A DNA stretch of 37,549 nucleotides, taken from a candidate division WWE3 bacterium GW2011_GWC2_41_23 (GTDB lineage: Bacteria; Patescibacteriota; WWE3; UBA101185; UBA10185). A program made the translations under genes and the position numbers. The number at the start of each line of letters is the position of its first letter. Positions within the stretch are counted from its first letter, which is position 1. The stretch spans positions 1-37,549 of the forward strand of contig LCBB01000011.1 in NCBI GenBank assembly GCA_000996895.1, read 5' to 3'. Shown here one piece after another: positions 7,557-15,800 of the stretch. The notes under the pieces were generated by a model, which saw only the letters and a list, made by a program, of their open reading frames with translations, was not told where the DNA came from and made no database searches.

Positions 7557-7595
7557 CCCCATAGTATTGACAAAAAGGCGCGTATCTGTTACTAT
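7557..7595 (+). promoter_or_regulatory. Promoter with CCCCATAGT upstream box
   Basis: TTGACA (7567-7572), 17 bp, TACTAT (7590-7595) with an extended TG at 7587-7588. The sequence CCCCATAGTATTGACAAAA (7557-7575) recurs with one change at 17556-17574, around another TTGACA. No ORF with a start codon follows the nearby AAGGAGA; the transcript would be the candidate small RNA at 7602-7727. Confidence 0.75.
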
Positions 7596-7601
7596 CTAGT
7601 G

Positions 7602-7727
7602 TGTTCTGGAAGGAGACGTACAGCCGCCTAATTTCAGGCAAATCCCCCAGAATACAAAATATATTTAAACTGTTGATTTATGCGCCCACAAGGCTCATCA
7701 ACTAGCAGTTTATTAACTGCTTTTTTT
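7602..7727 (+). ncRNA. Candidate structured small RNA (unknown family)
   Basis: Defined by a strong promoter (7567-7595) and a strong terminator (7704-7727), about 126 nt apart, with no credible ORF between. TGTGTTCTGG pairs over 10 bases with CCAGAATACA, enclosing GCCT-AATTTC-AGGC and an AAGGAGA segment. A second stem is GTTGAT/ATCAAC. A terminator hairpin follows. The exact 5' end is estimated from the -10. A GGAAGGA string recalls SRP RNA, but the required 5' strand is missing. It could be a trans-acting RNA or a terminated leader; I cannot assign a family. Confidence 0.5.
7704..7727 (+). terminator. Intrinsic terminator of the candidate small RNA
   Basis: AGCAGTT-TATT-AACTGCT is a perfect 7-bp stem followed directly by seven T. 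It is immediately followed by a second palindrome, TTTACCGG/CCGGTAAA (7726-7748). Confidence 0.85.
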
Positions 7728-7841
7728 ACCGGTAATTGCCGGTAAAAGTACTTTGACAAGGTGTAGTGTGGGAAATCCTCTTTAAGGTCTATTTGATTGG
7801 ACCCGGTTTAGCCTTTTTGGCCATTCCGTTTCGGGATCTAA

Positions 7842-7887
7842 CACCCCTTTTATACATATCTTTCTGTGGATGTGTGTTAAAGGGGTG
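7842..7887 (+). promoter_or_regulatory. Long leader hairpin before the 7956 gene
   Basis: CACCCCTTT (7842-7850) pairs perfectly with AAAGGGGTG (7879-7887). Inside it ATACATA (7852-7858) pairs with TGTGTGT (7871-7877) through A-T, C-G and G-T pairs, giving 16 pairs around a 12-nt loop. There is no T-run behind it. It lies in the stretch between the small-RNA terminator and the gene. If translation began at the GTG at 7890, the stem would hide that start; with the preferred ATG at 7956 it is a 5' leader structure. Nothing else is clear in 7749-7841 beyond an isolated TTGACA at 7753 with no good -10. Confidence 0.55.
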
Positions 7888-7955
7888 GTGTGGATCCTAA
7901 GTTTTTAAATCAATCAGATATGGGCTTTAACCAGCCCGACCCCAAGGAGGTTGAA

Positions 7956-9200
7956 ATGGTTAAGATTTTGGAAAGTGTAAAGAGAATTCCCGTTCGGACC
8001 TTGCTGATAGTCGTAGTTGTCATTCTTTGCGCGGGTGTTTTCGTTTTGCTCGGGAGCAACGCTGTTGCCCTCGCAAAACAGGCCGCCGCGCCAGCCGCCG
8101 CTCCTGTTCTTGAAAAAGCGCCTGTTGTGGCTCCTGTGGTCAAGGCGCCTGCCGCTTCCGTTTCCGCTCCTGTTGTTGCAGCGCCTGTCGTTGCAGCTAA
8201 AGAGCCTCAGCAATCCCGCTCAGCGGAAGTCGTTACGACCATCCGCCAGGTTGGAGGGGCCGAGGAGATCGTGAGAGACTGGCACAACAAAAATGCCGAT
8301 CAGGTCACCTTTCCATATGTCGAAGATCTCGGATGGGAAGACATATTAAGGATTGACGGTAAGCCAGCCATTCTCGTGGCGTGGTGTGCTAACAAAGGCA
8401 CATCAAGTGTTGCCGGTGAGGTCTATCTTTTTGACAAAGGTTACTGTGGGGCTACTATTACCACGGAACCGTCAATAATTTTAGTTACCTCGTGGAACGA
8501 TTCAGCCAAAGACGTTAAAGAACAACATCGCGATATGTGGGCTGAGGCTTATGTCATTAACGAGAACATGGATCCTGAAGAAACCCTCGGGCGTTTGCTC
8601 TCTGAGTGGCTAGTTGTGCAAAGTAAGGATCTTGGTTTCAAAGTGGGTTTGACCGGGGAGCTCTCCAAAATGAAGTATTCGGAGGCACAAGAGGCTGTAA
8701 AATCCAACGAACCTCTCTTTCCTGATCAACTTCCACAATTACCCGCAGGTGAAAAGAAACCGATTATCATGACGGTTCAACGGGTTGGTTCAGATGGCAC
8801 GGTCATAGCCGACCTGAAAAACCGCGATGCGGAGTACGTAACAATGCCCGTCAAGGTTGAAGCGGAGTATGAAGGGATCCTGAAGGTCGACGGAAAGATG
8901 CAGCTAATCGTATGTATGTCCTCTGACCCCGGGACTTTCAAGTTCCAAGACGTGTCTAAGGAAATCGATACCGAATTTGTTGCGTGTGTAATTACGCACG
9001 AATGGCTCTCGATTGTTGTAGGCACGGGATATAACGAAGACAATGGGCGGCGCAACATCTCTGGTGACGTCTACATTGTCCCTGCCGATGAGGATATCGA
9101 TGCGGTAGCCAAGTCCTACGCAACGATCCTTAACGTGAAAGAAAATAAACCGTACGTGTTTGTTATTCTTTCTGACGGATCCTTGTTCGAAATAAAGTAA
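7956..9200 (+). CDS. Membrane-anchored protein with two copies of an unknown domain
   Basis: No recognised family. From ATG 7956 the product is 414 aa: a single N-terminal membrane anchor (about 13-35), an Ala/Pro/Val-rich linker (about 40-85), then two related domains. Domain 1 begins TTIRQVGG, reads VTFPYVEDLGWEDILRIDGK and continues AILVAW. Domain 2 begins MTVQRVGS, reads VTMPVKVEAEYEGILKVDGK and continues QLIVCM. Both run on to about 120 further residues, so an internal duplication is clear. The protein is probably extracytoplasmic. Start: the track uses GTG 7890, but ATG 7956 has a perfect SD (AAGGAGG, 5-nt spacing) and places the anchor at the N-terminus. It stands alone between the small RNA and the 9219 terminator. 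Base use looks richer in G+C than its neighbours by eye. Confidence 0.7.
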   Translation: MVKILESVKRIPVRTLLIVVVVILCAGVFVLLGSNAVALAKQAAAPAAAPVLEKAPVVAPVVKAPAASVSAPVVAAPVVAAKEPQQSRSAEVVTTIRQVGGAEEIVRDWHNKNADQVTFPYVEDLGWEDILRIDGKPAILVAWCANKGTSSVAGEVYLFDKGYCGATITTEPSIILVTSWNDSAKDVKEQHRDMWAEAYVINENMDPEETLGRLLSEWLVVQSKDLGFKVGLTGELSKMKYSEAQEAVKSNEPLFPDQLPQLPAGEKKPIIMTVQRVGSDGTVIADLKNRDAEYVTMPVKVEAEYEGILKVDGKMQLIVCMSSDPGTFKFQDVSKEIDTEFVACVITHEWLSIVVGTGYNEDNGRRNISGDVYIVPADEDIDAVAKSYATILNVKENKPYVFVILSDGSLFEIK

Positions 9201-9218
9201 GACCCCACACTCACCCCT

Positions 9219-9316
9219 AACAAGAGGCCGTAAGAATTGTAGATGCTGAACCCTTTATTTTGTCTAACAAGACAATATATCGGATTCTCTTCTCGTTCTT
9301 ACGGCCTTGTTTTTTT
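9219..9316 (+). terminator. Terminator with a very long stem and inner hairpin
   Basis: AACAAG-AG-GCCGTAAGAA (9219-9236) pairs with TTCTTACGGCCTTGTT (9296-9311), a 16-bp stem with a 2-nt bulge, followed by a T-run to 9316. The 59-nt loop holds a further hairpin, TTGTCT-AACA-AGACAA. It ends the 7956 unit; the large ordered loop is more than a terminator needs. Confidence 0.75.
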
Positions 9317-9378
9317 GTGCGGGTTTTTCAAAAGCATACCTCTTAACCCCGCGCAACCAACGTGCTACCATATATTCA

Positions 9379-11709
9379 ATGGAGATTTCGAAGCTTCCGG
9401 AGAGATTTTCGGAAAAGATAAGAACACTGTTCTCGGACAAATATGTGGTTGCTTTGACCGTCATTATAGTATTTCACTTCACTTTAAATGCACTCTGGCA
9501 GGTTTTAAATACAGCGCCTCCCACGTGGGACAGTGCAGGTCACATAGTGCTTTCCTATATTTTTACTGACAGATTCCCCGAGTTTTTCGGCGGTCACGCC
9601 AACTTAATATCTCTGATAAAAGTCTCAACATACTACCCGCCGTTTTTACACTTTCTGGGCAGTATTGTATTTTTTGTAATAGGAAGAAACTACGAGTATG
9701 CCCTAATGCTGGGGACCGGTTTTTTCATTGTCGCTCAAATCTATTTGTATCTATTAGTTAAAGAAGTCACTCAGAACAAAAAGACAGCTGTGTTGGCAGT
9801 CTTGATATTCTCACTCTTTCCACAGGTTTGGGAGCAGAGCAGGCAGTATCACCTCGACGTTCCGCTTTGCGCTTTACTGCTCGGCGCCTTTTACCATTTA
9901 ATTAAATCCCGCGGACTCACAGACAAATACCATTCGGCGCTTTTTTTCTTTTTGTTAGCGTTCGCCCAACTGACGAAGTGGTATGCCTTTGTATTTCTTG
10001 CTTTCCCTTTCCTTTATCACGTTTTGTATTCTCCTCTAAAAGCCAAAGTATTACACGATAGAAACAGGTGGACGAACCTGATTGTAGGTGGAATCATTGT
10101 ACTTATTGTTGCCGCTCCCTGGTACGTTGTTAATTTCAAGACGATCTTAGAAAACGTTCAGGTGTCCTCAACGGCGGATGCCGGCGATCCGTCCGAGGTT
10201 CTAAGCTTCGAAAGTTTTTTCCACTACATAAAGCTTTCAACCACGCATCAAATAGGAATAATATCCATGTTTCTGTTCGTAGTATCGGTAATGTTTCTTT
10301 TCAAACAGAACAAAAATATGGGCAGATACGTTCTTTGGTCCACGTTGATACCTTATTTTGTGCTCACTTTAATCCAGAACAAAGACCTAAGATACATTCT
10401 TCCTCTGACCCCGCTTTTTGCCTTCGCCATCGCCTCTTTTTTCACTACGCGGCCGACAAAAATGTTTCCGAACATCGGTATAGGAATTTATCTTTTTTAC
10501 CTTTTTTTCTACTACTTCTTTTTCTCGTTTAATCAATATCAAACTTTGCCTAAATCTCTTTATTTCATATCTACGTTGTTTGCAGGACCGGGTTACAGAC
10601 TTACCTGGGTCGACGAGCCTTATTCTTATGCTTACAACGGCAAGGACTGGAAGGGTGAGGAGATAATGCACACGATAAATAAACTGGCAGACGAGGAGCC
10701 TAACATTCACGGTAAATACAGAGTTCTGGAAGTGTCGGATAACAGGTTTTATTCCATAGCATCCTTTGATATGTACCTGCTTGAAAACCGCTATTACGAA
10801 ATGAATTTACAAATTCCCTACAACCGCCCCGACGCAATGAGCGATGAAGAACTGGCGAATTACCTATCACAAATGGATTTTGCCATCATTCCGAAGGATC
10901 CAGGTCCTCCGGGACTGAGAAATATCGCTGTATTAAGACAGTTGGTGTCCTATTTTTTGGACGGACAGCATACTGAATTTGAACTGTCCCAATCATTTGA
11001 TTTGCCCGATGGAAATGTTTTGTACCTATTCAGAAGAAGTGATTACTTGAAATACAATAACCCCGCACTTTCCCAGGAACATCTCAGGATTTACATGGGA
11101 AACAACCTAATCCTTGATCGCGAGCTGCTGCCAGGGCGGTCTTTTAACGTGAGATTCTACAAGGAGAACGGGGAGTTTGTAGACATAAATTACCCTGAAG
11201 GAGGAGGAAACCAGATGAGGCTTAGTCTGGAAGGCGTGAATAGAGTCAAAATAGATTTACCGGCCCGTGAAATGAACATCAAGGAGTTGCATGGGTGGAG
11301 ATATTACGACCAGCACTTCGTTAGAGATAGCAAATATAACGATCTAATAAACGGCTCTTATGACACTTTTGTTTATTACTCCGGGAGACTTGCTCCGAAA
11401 AATGTCTTTAATGCGTTCACTGACTTTAACGGTTCTGTTGAGGTAGCTATGGGGGAGGGAGTAGTGAATATCACCGTTACCGACGCTTCAGATCCGGTAT
11501 ACGTAGCCTATGCTTATAACGGCTGGAAATGGGAATCAGCGTTTTTAGACAAGGATAAAGGTAATGTTTCTATCCCCTTACAGGACCTTATACAGATTGA
11601 GGTCACCAGTAAGAAACAAATCATCAAAGGGTTCGACAAAATGTGGGATTTTTTCATCTGTTACAACGGAAACGCCGTTTGTTTCTACCCTCTGGCTGTA
11701 ATCCTATAG
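9379..11709 (+). CDS. GT-C fold membrane glycosyltransferase (PMT/ArnT-like)
   Basis: Predicted transferase that moves sugar from a lipid-phosphate donor on the outer face of the membrane. From ATG 9379 the product is 776 aa. It has about 10-12 membrane segments in the first 400 residues. The first outer loop carries TWDSAGH, the acidic-residue position typical of PMT-like GT-C enzymes, and a later segment reads QYHLDVPLCALLLG. The C-terminal 370 residues are soluble and unassigned. Start: the track opens at TTG 9307 inside the preceding terminator, so I use the ATG. TACCAT lies 7 nt before it with an upstream TG, suggesting a leaderless mRNA. Acceptor and sugar cannot be told from sequence. 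Confidence 0.75.
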   Translation: MEISKLPERFSEKIRTLFSDKYVVALTVIIVFHFTLNALWQVLNTAPPTWDSAGHIVLSYIFTDRFPEFFGGHANLISLIKVSTYYPPFLHFLGSIVFFVIGRNYEYALMLGTGFFIVAQIYLYLLVKEVTQNKKTAVLAVLIFSLFPQVWEQSRQYHLDVPLCALLLGAFYHLIKSRGLTDKYHSALFFFLLAFAQLTKWYAFVFLAFPFLYHVLYSPLKAKVLHDRNRWTNLIVGGIIVLIVAAPWYVVNFKTILENVQVSSTADAGDPSEVLSFESFFHYIKLSTTHQIGIISMFLFVVSVMFLFKQNKNMGRYVLWSTLIPYFVLTLIQNKDLRYILPLTPLFAFAIASFFTTRPTKMFPNIGIGIYLFYLFFYYFFFSFNQYQTLPKSLYFISTLFAGPGYRLTWVDEPYSYAYNGKDWKGEEIMHTINKLADEEPNIHGKYRVLEVSDNRFYSIASFDMYLLENRYYEMNLQIPYNRPDAMSDEELANYLSQMDFAIIPKDPGPPGLRNIAVLRQLVSYFLDGQHTEFELSQSFDLPDGNVLYLFRRSDYLKYNNPALSQEHLRIYMGNNLILDRELLPGRSFNVRFYKENGEFVDINYPEGGGNQMRLSLEGVNRVKIDLPAREMNIKELHGWRYYDQHFVRDSKYNDLINGSYDTFVYYSGRLAPKNVFNAFTDFNGSVEVAMGEGVVNITVTDASDPVYVAYAYNGWKWESAFLDKDKGNVSIPLQDLIQIEVTSKKQIIKGFDKMWDFFICYNGNAVCFYPLAVIL

Positions 11710-11711
11710 TT

Positions 11712-11740
11712 TTGACTTTTGCTTGTTTTGGGTGTAGAAT
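11712..11740 (+). promoter_or_regulatory. Promoter for the secreted protein gene at 11792
   Basis: TTGACT (11712-11717), 17-bp spacer, TAGAAT (11735-11740), only 2 bp after the preceding stop codon. The leader is about 45 nt and carries AAGGAGG at 11775-11781. Confidence 0.8.
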
Positions 11741-11791
11741 AACTCCAATTTCCGATAAATAGACCTTAAAATAAAAGGAGGATGTGTATAG

Positions 11792-12754
11792 ATGAAGACC
11801 AAAATTGTTGTTTTCATCGTTGTTTTGTTTGTGTTGGTGGCAACTGTAGGCGTGGTTCTCGCCGAGTCATATGGCGAATCCAGTTGTGACCACTATATCT
11901 GGGTTGAATATCCAGGATCCCTCGGGGAAAGTGCTTCTTGGCATACTACGGATAAGGCTGTGTTGACCACAAGATTAAGTTCTTATTCCCTTGTGGAAAA
12001 GGCATTTATCATTGGCCACGGGGACTATACGCTCGCCGGGGTTCCGGCAAGCAATACCTGGGGATGTTACTATACAGGCGGTTACTATCCGCCCCAGAGT
12101 AGGGTAGACGAAATTGTCAGCAGTCTGAGTCCAGCGGAGTGTGTTTTTGTGAGTGAGGAAGGAACCATTACGGTCAATGTTCCGGTAAACGGTTCGTGCG
12201 TATTGCCTGAACCGCCCTCACCAACTGCAACTCCGACCGTGCTACCGACCGAAGCAGTCACAGTAACTGTATCTCCGTCTCCGCCAGCAACTCAGACACA
12301 AACGCCCACTTTAGAATTGCCACCCACTGCCACAGCAATTCCTGTACCCTCCGTTCTTCAAGGTGGTGTTAACACTGTAGAAAAATGGAACGGTGCCGGA
12401 AACGGAAGTAACTTGAGCATCGTAACGGGATATGCTTATGACATCGTAGCGGTGGCATACACCGAGCCCGGTACTCCGTTAAATTTGCGGATTGGGGTGG
12501 ATAAAGAGAACGATCCTAGCATCCAAAAGGGAACAGGCACGTTTAGCTGGAATCTGGCGGGATACTGGAATCTCGTTGTCACTTCCGATTCTAGTGGGGT
12601 TGTCGAGGTAGTGGTTCACGTGAGTTCCGTTTTCTGGTCACCTGGAAAAACTCACATTGTGGCAGCAGGATATGGGGATCAAACTCCCGAATCTTGGACT
12701 GCCACGGTTAGCAACGGGATGTATCAGGTCTTTTTACCTCTGGTCACTCGCTAA
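11792..12754 (+). CDS. Secreted protein with Pro/Thr linker and C-terminal FLPLV motif
   Basis: Unknown function. The 320-aa product has a clear signal peptide (about 1-25, cleavage near VLAES) and an N-terminal domain (26-125) with five cysteines that repeats short aromatic patterns (CDHYIWVEYPG, WGCYYTGGYYPP). A Pro/Thr/Ser linker with TPTVLPT-type repeats spans about 135-180, followed by a C-terminal beta-rich domain (about 190-310) ending VFLPLVTR. Thr/Pro linkers with a FLPLV-like end recall secreted proteins I associate with Chloroflexota; that is from memory and untested. It has its own promoter, SD (AAGGAGG, 10 nt) and terminator, so it is a single-gene unit. Confidence 0.7.
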   Translation: MKTKIVVFIVVLFVLVATVGVVLAESYGESSCDHYIWVEYPGSLGESASWHTTDKAVLTTRLSSYSLVEKAFIIGHGDYTLAGVPASNTWGCYYTGGYYPPQSRVDEIVSSLSPAECVFVSEEGTITVNVPVNGSCVLPEPPSPTATPTVLPTEAVTVTVSPSPPATQTQTPTLELPPTATAIPVPSVLQGGVNTVEKWNGAGNGSNLSIVTGYAYDIVAVAYTEPGTPLNLRIGVDKENDPSIQKGTGTFSWNLAGYWNLVVTSDSSGVVEVVVHVSSVFWSPGKTHIVAAGYGDQTPESWTATVSNGMYQVFLPLVTR

Positions 12755-12767
12755 AAGCTAACTACCG

Positions 12768-12816
12768 AACGGTATCGAGAAGATGGGTTATCCCACTTTT
12801 TGGTACCGTTTTTTTT
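12768..12816 (+). terminator. Intrinsic terminator after the 11792 gene
   Basis: AACGGTA (12768-12774) pairs with TACCGTT (12804-12810), with TGGG-TTAT-CCCA stacked inside, followed by a run of eight T. Confidence 0.8.
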
Positions 12817-12850
12817 CCTCTATGCTTGATTCCTTTGCCGAATCCCGCAA

Positions 12851-12879
12851 TTGCCCAAACCCCACATAAAACCTATACT
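12851..12879 (+). promoter_or_regulatory. Promoter for a leaderless GTG start
   Basis: TTGCCC (12851-12856), 17-bp spacer, TATACT (12874-12879), then 6 nt to the GTG at 12886. Transcription would begin at or next to the start codon. Confidence 0.6.
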
Positions 12880-12885
12880 TAAAAG

Positions 12886-15800
12886 GTGCAACTCAGTGCT
12901 CCAAAACCACCGATATTTAACAAGTTCCCTGAAAGTCTTAAGAAAATAGGATTTTATCCTGCGCTTCTTTTTCTAATAATCCTCATAATTTGTATCAAAA
13001 ACTACACTCCCGGCACCTTTTTAACGGGATGGGACACCCTTCATCCTGAATTTAACCTGTCTTTATACTGGCAGCGCATTTTAGGCGGTGTGTGGCAGGA
13101 ACACCAGGGATTGGGGGCTGTAGCGTCCCAGTCTCACGCTTCAGAAATCCCGAGGATGGTACTGTACTCATTGATAGACCTATTCTTTGGCTTACGATTT
13201 GTCCGCTACGCGTACGCTTTTCTGACACTTTTCCTCGGTTCTTTCGGAGTTTACTTTTTTCTTAAGGATGTTTTACTCCGAAGGTTTGAAAAAGCCTCGA
13301 AATTATTGGGAGCGTTTGTCGGGGCACTTTTCTATCTCCTAAATCTCGGAACATTGCAACATTTCTACGTTCCTCTGGAGATGTTTTTGACTCATTTTGG
13401 ATTTTTAGGCTGGTATATGTGGTCTTCATCCCTGTTTTACCAAACGGGAAAACGCAAGTATTTGGTACTCTTTTTTCTATTCACTCTCTTCGGGTCTTCC
13501 CAGGCACACACGAGCACACTATTTTACGCATTTTTTATTTATTTCTTTGCCTATTTTCTACTCATACTGCTGACGGATCTTTCCCAAAAATTATCGTGGC
13601 GTCCGGAGTACCTAAAAAGAACAGCCATAATATTTGGAGCTACACTTATAATTAACTTTTTCTGGCTCTTGCCTAATTTTTACTTCGCTGTAGGCCACGG
13701 CGGAGAAGTGAATATGTCTAAGATTCACGGGTTGTTCTCTAACGAGGCTTTCCTGGCAAATAAAAAATACGGAGGTACGCAGGATGTTACTATCTTAAGA
13801 AGTTTCTTGTTCAGCTGGGGAGAGCACACGGGAAACGCACAGTACGGCGAGCTTCTGGATGAGTGGATTTTGCACCTCAACAGCCCGGGTGTGCTGATAT
13901 TGGGCTACGGACTGTTCATATTTGCTTGTATAGGAGTTATAGCCTCTGTTGTAAGAAGGGAAAAGTTCGGGTACGGGGTGTTTGCATTCTTTGCTATTGG
14001 CATATTCTTCCTTTTCAACGTCAATCCTCCGTTCGGAGGTCTTTTTGTGTTAATGCAGAACACCGTCCCTCTGTTTAAGGAGGCTTTCCGGTTCCCGTTT
14101 ACGAAGTTTTCAATCGGGTTAATGTTTGCCTACAGCGCCTTTTTCGGCTACGCGCTTAGTTGGTACGCGAATCTTTTTCACAAAATAACGCAGAGAATAT
14201 TACTTCCAAAATTTGTAAGGGGATCCATATTGGTTCTGGTAACTTCGCTTCTTATTTACTACATGTGGCCGGCCTTTTCCGGCAATCTCCTAAGTTCTTC
14301 AATGAGGGTAGATATACCGAAAAGATACTTTGAAATGTTTAAGTATTTTGACAGTCAGGAAGGTTACGGAAGAATAGCCGACTTTCCCGTGCATAGTTTT
14401 TGGGGGTGGGTGTACTACGACTGGATTCCTGCTAACCGTGGGGGGTACCAGGGCGCAGGTTTTTTGTGGTTCGGCATCAAACAGCCTCTCCTGAACCGGG
14501 AGTTTGACAGGTGGAATCTTCTGAACGAGCAGTATTACAGGGAAATGTCGTATGCTGTGTATTCCCGCGATCCGGACTTAATGACGGATGTTTTAGATAA
14601 ATACAAAATAAGATGGCTTTTGGTGGACGAATCGGTGATGATACCCGCAGCAGACAGCAAGCAGCTGTTTTACCCCGAAATCAAAAAATTGTTCGCGGAG
14701 ACACAAAAAATCTCACTTTCCCGCGACTTCGGGCAAGGGCTTTATGTTTACGAATATTCTTCCCCCCAAGTCATGTCCCGGGTTGAAAGTCACGATACAT
14801 TTTATCCGGTCGGGGACGTTGTTTATAAAGAACCATATGACACTGTTTATTCCTTCTACAATCCCTACATTAGCGGAGGAGAAGAGAATTTCCCCTATGT
14901 CGGGGTAACCAACACGGACGAGACCGTTAAAGAAGAGTACGTGCAGAATCAGGGTGACGTAACCTTCGTAAACCCGAAATTTATTACCGGGGATGCCATA
15001 CTAACAGGCAAGGACGAAAGCGGGGAGAAGTCTGCCCGTGTGCCGCTAACCGCGGCTCTTGAACGTTTGCCCGGAAACGCAGGACTGGTTTTTTCTATAA
15101 ACCACGTATCTTCCGGGGAAGAGTTGATGAGAACCACTTTTGATGGGATTGACAGCGGTTCTGCAGTAGCGATGTCAGTCAACGGTGACCCCCGCGGGTT
15201 GTTTATAAATTCTGCTGAGTTCGGAAAAAAAGAAGTCAACTTTTACTATAATGTCGGAGCCCCCAACAGTTTAAATATATTTACCTTAAAAGAGGGCAAC
15301 ATATCTATAATGGGGTATACCGGTGAGCTGGAGCCCTGCAGCGACCTTTATGGAATGAGCTCATACGAAATTAAACGGCTTGAAGACGGTTTTACTCTCA
15401 CGGGCAGCGGTTTGAAAGCTTGTCTAACGCTTCCGGTTACTTCGGTTCTGGATAGTAGTGAGGAGGTCAACGTCTCAAACCCCTATGTTATAAAAGCCGA
15501 CGTCACGCCGGATAACCCTTATTCTATTTGTGTTTTCAGCAATAAGTCCGGTTTGTGCGAGAACTATTACAGAGACGGTGTTCACATGTTCACTGTTAAA
15601 GGAAACGTGGGCGATTACTTTTTAAGATTTAACTCAAATGCGCTGGGGAGCAATAGTCCGGTAGCTACAACATTTAGGAATATAAAAATATATTCCGTAG
15701 AAAACACGATTGCTTCTCAGATAGTTCTTGATGAGCTTAAAGTCCTTACCCCCTTTGTGTCGGAGCCCTATAAGATCGCCAATAACATGTCTTTCGGAGG

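Noticed and set aside
7600-7650. SRP (4.5S/6S-like) RNA
   Set aside because: GGAAGGA followed by CAGCC recalls the SRP core, but the GGAA would lie only a few bases after the predicted transcript start, with no 5' strand to form the helix.
8017-8274. Arg/Leu/Pro-rich ORF within the 7956 gene
   Set aside because: Frame shadow of the Ala/Pro-rich linker.
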